Part shown: in pieces, positions 1 through 8,248 of the stretch
Position numbering within the stretch: the stretch's first letter is position 1
Layout: each line of letters starts with the position of its first letter
DNA from: JBELHR01 sp042091275
GTDB lineage: Bacteria > Bacteroidota > Bacteroidia > Flavobacteriales > Flavobacteriaceae
Reading direction: 5' to 3'
Length of the DNA stretch: 32,128 nucleotides
Assembly: GCA_042091275.1 (NCBI GenBank)
Contig: JBELHR010000021.1
Location: forward strand, 1-32,128
Made by a program: the position numbers and the translations under genes
Notes under the pieces: model-generated
Seen by the model: the letters and a program-made list of their open reading frames with translations, nothing else
The model's database searches: none
What the model was told of the DNA's origin: nothing

Positions 1-756
1 CTATACAGAGCAACTCAGCTCAAGCAAAAGAATTTAGAACTTCAAATAGATAAAGATCAGCTTCTGCAAAAATCGGAGTTAGAGCGTTTAGATAAATTGT
101 CTCAAACAAAGGTGCTGAATGCCACTATTGATGGACGAGAATCCGAACGTAAATTGATTGCAGAGATTCTTCACGATTCGGTGAGTTCGTTATTATCTTC
201 AGCAAACTTGCATCTTCAGGCTAGCCGTTCTGTTTACGATGAAATCCCTTTGGAAATTGAAAAATCTCAGCGTATAATTTCTGAGGCTTCTGATAAGATT
301 AGAAACCTATCTCATGAACTAATATCCTCTGTATTATTGAAATTTGGATTGAGTTACTCGATTTTTGACTTGTGCGAGAAATATTCTAATTCTCAAATAG
401 AATTGGTTAGTGATATCAACAATATTCAACGTTATGACCAGGCTTTCGAAATCAAGATTAACAATATAATTGAGGAATTGGTCAATAATATTCTAAAACA
501 CTCTAATGCATCTGAGGCGATTATTAGTATCGAGCAGAAGGACAAGGATTTACATATTGAAATCACTGACAATGGAGACGGATTTAAGTTGGATCAAGCT
601 ATTTTAAAGGATGGTTTGGGCTTGAATCAGATAAAGGCGAGAATTGCTATGATGGAGGGAAATATCAATATTGATTCTGTTGAGGGTTTCGGTACCACTA
701 TTAATATCGAAGTGCCAATCGTGGAGAGACCTATTGTCAAGCGAGAGACGGTTTAA
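1..756 (+). CDS. Sensor histidine kinase, NarL/LuxR-type (5' end missing)
   Basis: C-terminal part of a two-component sensor kinase that would autophosphorylate on histidine and pass the phosphate to a LuxR/NarL-type response regulator. The reading frame is open from base 1, so the start and sensor region lie to the left of the window. The visible part begins with a coiled-coil-like segment rich in Lys, Glu and Leu. A HisKA_3 dimerisation motif follows (ILHDSVSSLLSS, phospho-His codon at 172-174). The HATPase domain has an N box (EELVNNILKHS), a G1 box (DNGDGF) and a G2 box (GLGLNQIKARI). The TTG at 97 is an internal leucine codon and not a start. The partner regulator is not in the window; in this phylum it is often next door, here perhaps to the left. 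The family is clear and the signal sensed is unknown. Confidence 0.9.
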   Translation, partial: LYRATQLKQKNLELQIDKDQLLQKSELERLDKLSQTKVLNATIDGRESERKLIAEILHDSVSSLLSSANLHLQASRSVYDEIPLEIEKSQRIISEASDKIRNLSHELISSVLLKFGLSYSIFDLCEKYSNSQIELVSDINNIQRYDQAFEIKINNIIEELVNNILKHSNASEAIISIEQKDKDLHIEITDNGDGFKLDQAILKDGLGLNQIKARIAMMEGNINIDSVEGFGTTINIEVPIVERPIVKRETV

Positions 757-1248
757 TCATTTGTCTTTTTCGACAATTACTAAATTTTCAATCTTACCTT
801 CTGAAATTTCAAATTTTAAGAATGTTCTCTTGTGATGGAATCCGTGTCGACCGGCTGCACCTGGGTTCATATGTAATAAATTTAGGTTTTTATCGTACTG
901 TACTTTTAAAATATGGGAATGTCCGGATATAAAAACATCGGGTTTAAGTTTAGCTAAATCTGACTTTACGACAGGTTCATATCTTCGTGGATGTCCCCCT
1001 ATATGAATCATGTATACCTCCAACCCCTCGCAGTTAAAGTGAGCTATTTTTGGAATATGTGCTCTTATTTCCTTTCCGTCAATGTTGCCATAAACCATAC
1101 GCACGGGCTTCAGCGACTCCAGCTTGTCCATAACCTCTGTATTTCCGAGATCGCCTGCATGCCAAATTTCGTCTACTGTATCCACATGGGATAGTACAAA
1201 ACTATCTAAAAGAGAGTGGGTGTCAGAGAGCAATAGTATTTTTTTCAT
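757..1248 (-). CDS. YfcE/MJ0936-family metallophosphoesterase
   Basis: Calcineurin-like phosphoesterase of the small single-domain YfcE/MJ0936 family, 163 residues. Metal ligands are visible in order: D9 and H11 (SDTH), D33 (HAGD), N55 (YGNID), H82, and H110/H112 (GHSH), followed by the family-typical NPGA near residue 128. These proteins are cytosolic and hydrolyse phosphodiesters in vitro; the physiological substrate is usually unknown. I chose the ATG at 1246-1248 because the family starts with MKKILLLSDTH; the frame stays open 27 bases further upstream. It ends directly after the histidine kinase stop, tail to tail, and is divergent from truA. A -7-like TACTTTTG lies upstream on this strand at 1284-1277. 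Confidence 0.88.
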   Translation of the reverse strand: MKKILLLSDTHSLLDSFVLSHVDTVDEIWHAGDLGNTEVMDKLESLKPVRMVYGNIDGKEIRAHIPKIAHFNCEGLEVYMIHIGGHPRRYEPVVKSDLAKLKPDVFISGHSHILKVQYDKNLNLLHMNPGAAGRHGFHHKRTFLKFEISEGKIENLVIVEKDK

Positions 1249-1262
1249 AAACTTGAGGGTCG

Positions 1263-1270
1263 TATCTTTG
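1263..1270 (+). promoter_or_regulatory. Putative -7 element for truA
   Basis: TATCTTTG matches the Bacteroidota -7 consensus TAnnTTTG exactly. Transcription would start near 1275, leaving a leader of under 20 bases before the truA TTG codon. No clear -33 TTG is found at the usual spacing, so support rests on the -7 match and its position. Confidence 0.4.
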
Positions 1271-1276
1271 TTCAAA

Positions 1277-1284
1277 CAAAAGTA
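1277..1284 (-). promoter_or_regulatory. Putative -7 element for the metallophosphoesterase
   Basis: Read on the minus strand this is TACTTTTG, an exact TAnnTTTG match, ending about 28 bases before the metallophosphoesterase ATG. It faces the truA -7 element at 1263-1270 with only six bases between them, so the two promoters would overlap. Confidence 0.38.
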
Positions 1285-1291
1285 ACCATCT

Positions 1292-2053
1292 TTGCGATAT
1301 TTTATTGAATTATCCTTTAAAGGAACAAATTATTTTGGTTGGCAAATACAGCCAGATGCGCCTACTGTTCAAGAAAAATTAAATTCTAGTCTATCCCTTT
1401 TACTTCGTGAGAAAATAGAAATTGTGGGAGCTGGAAGAACGGACTCGGGTGTTCACGCAAAGTTAATGATAGCCCATTTTGACTCGGATCGCGTCGAGTC
1501 ACTTGATAATTTAAAACACAGGTTAAATTCTTTATTGCCCGATGACATATCCGTATATCGCATCTATGAGGTCCAAAGTGATGCGCATGCGCGATTTGAT
1601 GCAGAGTCTCGAAGTTATATTTATAAAATATTTTTAGGAAGAGATCCTTTCGAGTTGGAAACTACTTGGCAAATCCACAACAAGGATTTCGATATGGATT
1701 TGATGAACGAGGCTTGTAAAGTTTTGTTAAAACACAAAGACTTCAAGGCTTTTTCTAAGTCTAAAACAGATGTAAAAACCTATGAATGTGTTATTTTTGA
1801 TGCAGAATGGGTTTTGGATAATAATCAACTGAATTTCAATATAAGTGCAAATAGATTTTTGCGAAATATGGTCAGAGCGATTGTCGGAACCATGCTAGAG
1901 ATTGGTCAAGGAGATTTGAGTATAGCGGATTTTGAAAAAGTTATTTTGAGTAGAAATCGTTCGAATGCGGGAAAATCAGTACCTGCTAGAGGGTTGTATT
2001 TAAGTGATATAAAATACCCAGATAATAAGATTTATGGAAAACAAAACAAATAA
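1292..2053 (+). CDS. truA: tRNA pseudouridine synthase A
   Basis: TruA converts uridines 38-40 of the tRNA anticodon stem to pseudouridine. At 253 residues it is normal length. The family start MRYFIELSFKGTNYFGWQ and the catalytic motif GAGRTDSGVHA, with nucleophile Asp51, are visible; FLRNMVRAIVGTMLEIGQG is the conserved C-terminal region. The start codon is TTG at 1292: an in-frame stop lies at 1283-1285 and there is no ATG before the conserved N-terminus, so TTG is the only start giving a complete protein. The last 20 bases overlap the start of the ABC exporter, suggesting co-transcription and coupled translation. Confidence 0.96.
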   Translation: MRYFIELSFKGTNYFGWQIQPDAPTVQEKLNSSLSLLLREKIEIVGAGRTDSGVHAKLMIAHFDSDRVESLDNLKHRLNSLLPDDISVYRIYEVQSDAHARFDAESRSYIYKIFLGRDPFELETTWQIHNKDFDMDLMNEACKVLLKHKDFKAFSKSKTDVKTYECVIFDAEWVLDNNQLNFNISANRFLRNMVRAIVGTMLEIGQGDLSIADFEKVILSRNRSNAGKSVPARGLYLSDIKYPDNKIYGKQNK

Positions 2054-3803
2054 GAAGTCTTTCAATATTGACGTTTTTAAACGTTTGATGGGCTATGCTC
2101 AGGTATATCGAGGTCAATTCATGGGGACTGCCCTCGCCGCTCTGCTCTTGTCTGGTGCTGGAGCCTTGAGACCGTATTTGTTTATCAGAACTGTAGACGA
2201 TTATATCCAAGTCAAAGATGAGCAAGGACTGCTGTACTATGTGCTTATCATGCTCGGTTTATTAATATTCGAAGTGCTGCTTCAGTTTGCCTTTATCTAC
2301 CAAGCCAATTGGCTCGGTCAACAAATTATAAAGGATGTTAGAACAAATATCTTTAGCCATATTCTCGGTTTTAAGATGGCCTATATCAACAAATCTTCTG
2401 TGGGTAGATTAGTGACAAGAATCGTATCCGATACCGAAACGATTGCAAGTTTTTTTAGTCAAGGTCTTTTTATGATTATTAGTGATCTATTAAAAATGCT
2501 GGTAATAGCGGGACTTATGTTGTATCAGAATATTCAATTGTCTTTAATTGCTTTTGCGGTGATGCCGATAATGCTATTCGCTACCAATATTTTTCAAAAG
2601 AAAATGAAATCTGCTTTCCAAGAAGTGAGAACCCAGGTTTCCAATCTCAATGGTTTTATTCAAGAAAGGGTAACTGGGATGCGGATTGTTCAACTTTTCT
2701 CAAGAGAACGAGAGGAGTATAAGAATTTTGTAGAGATCAATGAGAAACACAAGCAAGCCCATATCAAAACCGTTTGGTATAACTCTATATTTTTTCCTGT
2801 TTCGGAGATTCTGTCTGCCGTTGCAATTGGTCTTTTAGTTTGGTATGGTGGATTAAATGCGGCATTGAATGGTCAAGTTGACCTGGGAGAAATAATGGGT
2901 TTTATTATGATGGCCCAGATGCTTTATCGACCGTTGAGACAAATTGCGGACAAGTTTAATTCCTTGCAAATGGGTATGGTTGCGGGAGATCGTGTTTTTG
3001 CAATTTTAGATACCGATAGTTCTATAGAAGATAGCGGAGAACAAAAACTTACAAGAGCGAATGGGGAGATTCATTTTGAAAAAGTCAAATTCTCTTATAT
3101 AAAAGGAGAACAAGTCCTAAAAGGAATATCTTTTGAGCTTCACGCGGGAGAAACAGTTGCTATTGTGGGATCTACAGGTGCAGGAAAATCGACTATAATC
3201 AATTTAATAAATCGATTTTATGAGATTGATTCCGGTACAATTAAACTAGATGGTGTAGATATAAGAGACTACTCACTTTCTTCTCTTAGAGGTCAGGTTG
3301 GAGTAGTACTTCAAGATGTTTTTCTCTTTTCGGATAGTATATTAAATAATATCTCTCTAGGAAATCCAAATATTGATAGGGAAGAGGTTATTCTCGCTGC
3401 AAAAAAGATCGGTATTCATGAATTTATTATGAGTTTACCTAACAATTACGATTATAATGTAAAGGAGCGAGGTGCCATGTTATCCGCTGGTCAGAGGCAA
3501 TTAATCGCTTTTTTGAGAGTATACGTAAGTAATCCTGGAGTTTTGATTTTAGACGAAGCGACTTCCTCTATCGACTCCTATTCGGAACAGTTGATTCAGC
3601 AGGCTACCGATACATTGACTCAAGGAAGAACGTCAATTGTCATCGCGCATCGATTGGCAACAATCAAAAAGGCAGATAGAATTTTAGTTTTAGATAAAGG
3701 CGAAATCGTAGAGCAAGGCAAGCATGAGGAATTATTGCAATTATCCGATGGCTATTACCGCAATTTATACGACAAGCAATTTAGTATGGAGCAAGCTTCT
3801 TAG
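2034..3803 (+). CDS. ABC exporter, fused permease and ATPase (MsbA-like)
   Basis: Half-size ABC exporter of 589 residues, acting as a dimer in the inner membrane. Residues about 1-320 form the six-helix type IV transmembrane domain and about 340-580 the ATPase. Walker A is GSTGAGKS (about 379-386), the signature is LSAGQRQ (about 483), Walker B is VLILDEATSSID (about 502) and the H-loop is IVIAHRLAT (about 537). The signature reads LSAGQ rather than LSGGQ, a common tolerated variant. It overlaps truA by 20 bases and is convergent with cdaA. The subfamily is shared by lipid flippases and multidrug exporters, and the sequence does not tell which substrate is moved, so I give no gene symbol. Confidence 0.92.
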   Translation: MENKTNKKSFNIDVFKRLMGYAQVYRGQFMGTALAALLLSGAGALRPYLFIRTVDDYIQVKDEQGLLYYVLIMLGLLIFEVLLQFAFIYQANWLGQQIIKDVRTNIFSHILGFKMAYINKSSVGRLVTRIVSDTETIASFFSQGLFMIISDLLKMLVIAGLMLYQNIQLSLIAFAVMPIMLFATNIFQKKMKSAFQEVRTQVSNLNGFIQERVTGMRIVQLFSREREEYKNFVEINEKHKQAHIKTVWYNSIFFPVSEILSAVAIGLLVWYGGLNAALNGQVDLGEIMGFIMMAQMLYRPLRQIADKFNSLQMGMVAGDRVFAILDTDSSIEDSGEQKLTRANGEIHFEKVKFSYIKGEQVLKGISFELHAGETVAIVGSTGAGKSTIINLINRFYEIDSGTIKLDGVDIRDYSLSSLRGQVGVVLQDVFLFSDSILNNISLGNPNIDREEVILAAKKIGIHEFIMSLPNNYDYNVKERGAMLSAGQRQLIAFLRVYVSNPGVLILDEATSSIDSYSEQLIQQATDTLTQGRTSIVIAHRLATIKKADRILVLDKGEIVEQGKHEELLQLSDGYYRNLYDKQFSMEQAS

Positions 3804-3824
3804 GCTGGTCTTAGAATTCTTCGA

Positions 3825-4595
3825 TTAAACAAGTTCGGATTTAATTTTTTCCAAGAGATCTTCTGTGTTTTTATAGAGTACAAATTCACCGTCCTTAATA
3901 TAGGATAGTTCTCCTGTTTCTTCAGAGACTGCAAGGCAAAGGCAGTCGGTGCGCTCCGTTATTCCGATCGCTGCTCTGTGACGTAAACCAAATCGTGCAG
4001 GCAGTTGTTTTGAGGATAGGGGGAAAACACATCGCGCTGCGGTGATATAATTGTCTTGAATGATTATCGCACCGTCGTGAAGCGGACTGTTTTTAAAAAA
4101 TATACTTTGGAGAATAGGAATGTTTACTTGCAAATTCATAAGATCACCACTCTCTTTTGCAAAATCTAATTTATTATTTCTTTCAATTGCGATAAGGGCA
4201 CCAGTCTTGGTTTTAGCCAAATTTTGACAGGCCTCTATAATACTGTCCAAATCGTCTTGGGAAACAAAATCGGTTTTTAAGAATTTGATTTTTGAGAAAA
4301 AGCCTCCTCTTCGAGAGAATTTCGTAGAACCGAGCATCAGTAGGAATTTTCGCATTTCTGGCTGAAATACCACAATTAATGCTATAGAACCCACTCCCAT
4401 AAAACCACCCAAAATATTACTGAGAAGTTCCATTTTCAGGGCTTTTGTCAACTGCCAAATTAAAAGTAAAATCGTTATTCCAATAAAAATATTTATTGCC
4501 ACGGTTCCCTTGAGTAGCTTGTGAACATAAAATAACAATACAGCTACTAAAAGTATGTCTACTATGTCAATAAAAGAAAAGTCTAAAAAATCCAA
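3825..4595 (-). CDS. cdaA: Diadenylate cyclase CdaA
   Basis: Membrane-bound diadenylate cyclase that joins two ATP into the second messenger cyclic di-AMP. At 256 residues it matches the CdaA/DacA family (TIGR00159). Three predicted N-terminal membrane helices (about 9-28, 33-50 and 58-78) precede a DAC domain with the hallmark DGA (174-176) and RHR (205-207) motifs and a conserved SEET (224-227). It is the last gene of the minus-strand run LOG, folP, cdaA, 29 bases after folP. Firmicutes place cdaA beside cdaR and glmM; here there is no CdaR/YbbR-like regulator, so control of the cyclase must come from elsewhere. Confidence 0.94.
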   Translation of the reverse strand: MDFLDFSFIDIVDILLVAVLLFYVHKLLKGTVAINIFIGITILLLIWQLTKALKMELLSNILGGFMGVGSIALIVVFQPEMRKFLLMLGSTKFSRRGGFFSKIKFLKTDFVSQDDLDSIIEACQNLAKTKTGALIAIERNNKLDFAKESGDLMNLQVNIPILQSIFFKNSPLHDGAIIIQDNYITAARCVFPLSSKQLPARFGLRHRAAIGITERTDCLCLAVSEETGELSYIKDGEFVLYKNTEDLLEKIKSELV

Positions 4596-4624
4596 TATGT
4601 GCGTTTTGAGCTAATATACTAATT

Positions 4625-5464
4625 TTAGGCCGAGGCAGACTTACTTAAGTTAAAGACTTGGCAGCACTGTTTTGCTGCTTGAACATCGTGAACTCTCAGG
4701 ATATTTGCACCTCCCTCAAGGGCAATCATATGAGCGGCACTGGTAGCTACTAGTGCTTCATTAGGGTTGATATTAAGAGGCTTGTAAAGCATGGACTTTC
4801 TTGATACCCCCGCCAAAACAGGAAGATCTAAACTTTGGTACAATCCTAGGTTGGATAGTATCTCATAGTTGTGTTCTAGGGATTTTCCAAATCCAAATCC
4901 AGGATCAATAATCAAGTCATCCAAACCTTTACTGAATAATTTATGTCTCAAAGCGGAAAAATAATAGATAAGATCTTTGTTGACATCCTCATAAATCGGA
5001 TTGCGCTGCATGGTGTTTGGGGTTCCTTGCATATGCATAGCAATATAGGGTACCCTAAAATCGCATACGACATCCGACATTCTTTCGTCTAAACTACCCG
5101 CCGATATATCGTTGATTAGAGCAGCTCCCATTTCGAGAGTTTGCTCTGCGACTTTTGATCGGAATGTATCTACAGAAATTAAGGTATTTGGAAAGGATAT
5201 TAAAACCTCTTTTAAGATGGGAAGTACTCTATTCAGTTCCTCTTCTTCGCTCACATAGCTAGCTCCTGGGCGTGAGGAATATCCGCCAATATCTATAAAA
5301 TCTGCACCTTCCGCGAGCATATCGCTAACTTTTTGAAGCATTGGAGCTATGTTGTTATGCTCTTTTGATCCGTCGTAAAAAGAATCCGGGGTAAGATTTA
5401 AAATACCCATTACTTTACATTGCTCAAAATCGATAATTTTACCTTTACAGTTAATGGTTTTCAT
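4625..5464 (-). CDS. folP: Dihydropteroate synthase
   Basis: Condenses 6-hydroxymethyl-7,8-dihydropterin pyrophosphate with p-aminobenzoate to give dihydropteroate in folate synthesis, and is the sulfonamide target. At 279 residues it is normal length for this TIM-barrel enzyme. Visible motifs are GILNLTPDSFYDGS (20-33, pterin/metal loop), FIDIGGYSSRPGA (56-68), SVDTFR, DPGFGFGKS, GVSRKSM with the substrate Lys, and RVHDV near the end. Its ATG lies 14 bases inside the end of the upstream LOG gene, and cdaA follows. No other folate gene is in the window. Confidence 0.96.
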   Translation of the reverse strand: MKTINCKGKIIDFEQCKVMGILNLTPDSFYDGSKEHNNIAPMLQKVSDMLAEGADFIDIGGYSSRPGASYVSEEEELNRVLPILKEVLISFPNTLISVDTFRSKVAEQTLEMGAALINDISAGSLDERMSDVVCDFRVPYIAMHMQGTPNTMQRNPIYEDVNKDLIYYFSALRHKLFSKGLDDLIIDPGFGFGKSLEHNYEILSNLGLYQSLDLPVLAGVSRKSMLYKPLNINPNEALVATSAAHMIALEGGANILRVHDVQAAKQCCQVFNLSKSASA

Positions 5465-6044
5465 TGCCGAGAGTTGTCTTGATTAAACTTTTGATTTCTA
5501 AAGGTTTAAATCTCGATATTTGATCGAGTAAATCTTCTATTGAATTGGAGACGATTATAGAGTCTCTATTAACCTCTCGTAAAAATCCTTCCTGAACCAT
5601 ATGGTCTAATTGAGAGAGTAAAGGGTCAAAAAATCCTTCGGTATTTAAGAAAGCTACCGGTTTGGATTCGATACCTAGCTGACTGAGAGTTAGGGCTTCA
5701 AATATTTCATCCAAGGTTCCAAAGCCTCCAGGAAGAGCGACATAGGCATCGCATAATTGGCTCATCACTATCTTTCTTTCACTCATGGTCTCGGTGAATC
5801 GCATTTCGGTCAATCCTTTGTGTTCGACCTCTTCTTTTCTAAGAAAGTGAGGAATCACTCCAATCACAGGCATACTTTTTTCCAAAAGCGCATCTGCTAG
5901 AATTCCCATCAATCCGATTTTACCTCCTCCAAAAACAAGGCCCAAATTATTTTTTGCCATTGCGGATGCGAAGGCTTTAGTTTGGTTTTGGTAGATATCA
6001 CGGTAGCCTTTGCTAGCGCCACAAAACACAGCTAAGTACTTCAT
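5451..6044 (-). CDS. LOG-family nucleotide phosphoribohydrolase
   Basis: LOG-type protein (TIGR00730) of 197 residues. Family members cleave the N-glycosidic bond of nucleoside 5'-monophosphates, best known for cytokinin ribotides in plants and for AMP or related nucleotides in bacteria. Visible motifs are FCGASKG (nucleotide loop), VFGGGKIGLMG (38-48), the conserved MSERK (87-91) and the signature PGGFGTLDE (105-113) with the catalytic Glu. It opens the minus-strand run into folP and cdaA, and its last 14 bases hold the folP start. No SD sequence is present. The natural substrate cannot be read from the sequence. Confidence 0.9.
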   Translation of the reverse strand: MKYLAVFCGASKGYRDIYQNQTKAFASAMAKNNLGLVFGGGKIGLMGILADALLEKSMPVIGVIPHFLRKEEVEHKGLTEMRFTETMSERKIVMSQLCDAYVALPGGFGTLDEIFEALTLSQLGIESKPVAFLNTEGFFDPLLSQLDHMVQEGFLREVNRDSIIVSNSIEDLLDQISRFKPLEIKSLIKTTLGNENH

Positions 6045-6105
6045 TGAAAAGAAATTTTTTAGTTATTAAAAATTAATCGAAATTTACGGAAATAATTGGA
6101 CCTAT

Positions 6106-6642
6106 ATGCAAGATACATCTAAACAATACGATGAGATAATTAATCAGTGTAGAGATTTGTTTATCAAAAAGATGTCAGATTACGGCAGTGCTTGGAGGAT
6201 TCTAAGGTTGCCATCTCTTACCGATCAAATATTTATCAAAGCACAACGCATTAGACAGCTTCAAGAGTCCAAAGACAGGAGAGTAGATGAAGGAGAAAAG
6301 CCAGAATTTATAGGAATTATAAATTACGCTATTATGGCCATGGTTCAAATTGATAAAGGAATTGCAGACCAACCCGATCTAAGTGTGGATGAAGCCGTGG
6401 TCCTTTACGATCATTACGTGCAATCTACAAAGGAATTAATGGAGAATAAAAACCACGACTACGGGGAAGCTTGGCGAGAAATGAGGGTTAGTTCTTTGAC
6501 AGATTTAATCCTTCAAAAACTACTTAGAGTAAAACAAATAGAAAATAACGAAGGCAAGACTTTAGTGTCTGAAGGTATTGATGCCAATTATCAGGATATG
6601 CTGAATTACGCGGTCTTTGCTTTAATTTTAATGAAAGAATAA
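6106..6642 (+). CDS. DUF1599 (Nmad1-type) protein with two tandem copies of the domain
   Basis: Soluble 178-residue protein of the DUF1599 family, which Pfam/InterPro now describe, as I recall, as nucleotide modification associated domain 1. It is a clear internal duplication. DYGSAWRILRLPSLTDQI (25-42) reappears as DYGEAWREMRVSSLTDLI (118-135), and INYAIMAM (72-79) as LNYAVFAL (166-173), an offset of about 93 residues. No catalytic residues are established. The conserved DYG-AW and SLTD elements may form an alpha-helical nucleotide-binding pocket; this is inference. Its TAA stop shares a base with the ATG of the DoxX-like gene, so the pair is an operon. In Bacteroidota this pair is often followed by tpiA, which is absent here. 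Confidence 0.85.
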   Translation: MQDTSKQYDEIINQCRDLFIKKMSDYGSAWRILRLPSLTDQIFIKAQRIRQLQESKDRRVDEGEKPEFIGIINYAIMAMVQIDKGIADQPDLSVDEAVVLYDHYVQSTKELMENKNHDYGEAWREMRVSSLTDLILQKLLRVKQIENNEGKTLVSEGIDANYQDMLNYAVFALILMKE

Positions 6643-7607
6643 TGATTAGAATATTGGTTCAAATCGCCCGAATTATTGTAGGAGTTACTTTTGTTTTCTC
6701 TGGTTTTGTCAAGTTAGTCGATCCGCTAGGGTCTGCTTATAAGTTTGAGGAATATTTCTCTGAAGGCGTCTTAAATTTGGAGTTTTTAATCCCTTATGCG
6801 CTTATATTTTCTATCGCACTGATTATCATTGAACTCTTGCTCGGGATTATGCTCTTAATTGGGTGGAGACCAAGATTTACATCTTATAGTCTTTTGGGAA
6901 TTAGCGTTGTTTTCTTGTTTCTGACCTGGTATTCTGCCTATTACGATAAGGTAACGGATTGTGGGTGTTTTGGAGATGCGATAACACTATCTCCATGGGA
7001 TACTTTCTATAAAAATATTGTACTCACGGCTTTGGTTATTTTTATTCTCACCAAAAATTACGAGATATCTTCTCTTTTTGGTCCTATTGCCATGCGATGG
7101 GTTCCATTTTTATCCCTAATGGGCGCCATGTATATCACGTATTACGTTTTGATACACCTTCCCTTAATTGATTTTAGACCTTATGCTGTAGGTAAGGATT
7201 TGAACGTCGGTATGGAGACTTTCAAAGAAGATGGAGTACCAGAGGTTCACGACTTTAGTTTAGAATCCCTAGAGGACGATCTTACCTATGAACTCTTGGC
7301 TGAGGAAAAGGTCATGCTATGGATTAGTTATGATTTAGACATTGCAGATGACAATGGCTTTGTCACTGCTAAGATAGTGGCAGAAAACGCCTTAAAAGAG
7401 GGTTACAGGGTTTATGGAGTAACCGCCTCTTCGGATGATTTAATTGAACAGACCATACGCAGGTTTAGTCTGCCTTTTGAATTTTTGTTCTGCGATGCCA
7501 CTACTCTAAAAACAATGATACGCTCTAATCCCGGTTTAATTATATTAAACAAGGGTGTTGTTGTGGACAAATCCTCATGGGTAGACGCCATGGATACCGA
7601 ATTGTAG
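6642..7607 (+). CDS. DoxX/BT_3928-like membrane protein with thioredoxin-like tail
   Basis: Integral membrane protein of 321 residues. Residues about 1-175 resemble DoxX/MauE proteins: predicted helices near 7-24, 50-74, 80-100, 122-138 and 152-172, with the conserved CGCFGD at 107-112 after the third helix. Residues about 200-321 look like a thioredoxin-fold domain (VMLWISYDL, YRVYGVTAS, NPGLIILNKGVVVDKSSW), but the CxxC expected at the thioredoxin active site is missing, so redox activity would have to come from Cys107/Cys109. Translationally coupled to the DUF1599 gene (TAATG). Function is not established; a role in envelope redox is inference. Confidence 0.82.
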   Translation: MIRILVQIARIIVGVTFVFSGFVKLVDPLGSAYKFEEYFSEGVLNLEFLIPYALIFSIALIIIELLLGIMLLIGWRPRFTSYSLLGISVVFLFLTWYSAYYDKVTDCGCFGDAITLSPWDTFYKNIVLTALVIFILTKNYEISSLFGPIAMRWVPFLSLMGAMYITYYVLIHLPLIDFRPYAVGKDLNVGMETFKEDGVPEVHDFSLESLEDDLTYELLAEEKVMLWISYDLDIADDNGFVTAKIVAENALKEGYRVYGVTASSDDLIEQTIRRFSLPFEFLFCDATTLKTMIRSNPGLIILNKGVVVDKSSWVDAMDTEL

Positions 7608-7611
7608 CGGT

Positions 7612-8223
7612 CTATTTATAATTTTGCTCTCCGGCTAAAACTTTTAGATTTAAGTTATTTCTTTTTGGAGGAATTGGGCAAGAATAAGTCTCGTTGTAAG
7701 CGCAATAAGGATTATACGCCAAATTAAAATCAAGAGTGATCTGCTGATTTTCGCTATCTAGAGTTTCTACATCTAAATATCTTCCCGTATCGTAGGTGCT
7801 GCTTCCATTAGAGGCATCTGTAAATGGCAAAAACAAGTGACTCTCTACTAGGGGATCTTCACTGCGATAAACTATAAGTTCACAAGCCTTTCCATTTAAA
7901 TCAAATCGCAATAGGGCCTCCTCTATGTATATAGCGTTGCGCTCTGTAGTAGTAGGAATGCTGATTATCTCTCCGCTTGAAATTGGAGTTACCGATGCCA
8001 AAACTTTATAGGAAGGATCAATTTCAAAAAAACTAAGTTGAGAAAATGATTTTTGGTCTTCTTCAGTTAACGGCGAAGTCTCTTTATCGTTAAAATATAA
8101 ATTTAGTTCGTAGCGGTGCTTTTGGACCAAGTCTAAATACTCTTTTTCTGGACTAATAGATTTGCTGCAAGACACAAAAGTCGCTACAATTAATAATAAA
8201 ACTAGTTTTGATAAAGGCTTCAT
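7612..8223 (-). CDS. DUF1684 lipoprotein
   Basis: Lipoprotein of 203 residues. It begins MKPLSKLVLLL, followed by a hydrophobic stretch and a lipobox FVSC with acylated Cys19, so it is exported and lipid-anchored. The C-terminal half carries DUF1684 hallmarks: LDFNLAYNPYCAYNE, YSCPIPP and LKVLAGE near the end. The Cys pair within these motifs is conserved in the family as far as I recall. Function is unknown. It converges with the DoxX-like gene with four bases between stops, and is separated from the coiled-coil gene upstream by an intrinsic terminator, so it probably has its own promoter in 8224-8250, although I find no exact TAnnTTTG there. Confidence 0.85.
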   Translation of the reverse strand: MKPLSKLVLLLIVATFVSCSKSISPEKEYLDLVQKHRYELNLYFNDKETSPLTEEDQKSFSQLSFFEIDPSYKVLASVTPISSGEIISIPTTTERNAIYIEEALLRFDLNGKACELIVYRSEDPLVESHLFLPFTDASNGSSTYDTGRYLDVETLDSENQQITLDFNLAYNPYCAYNETYSCPIPPKRNNLNLKVLAGEQNYK

Positions 8224-8248
8224 GATATGGGAGGTGATTTTTTTAGAT

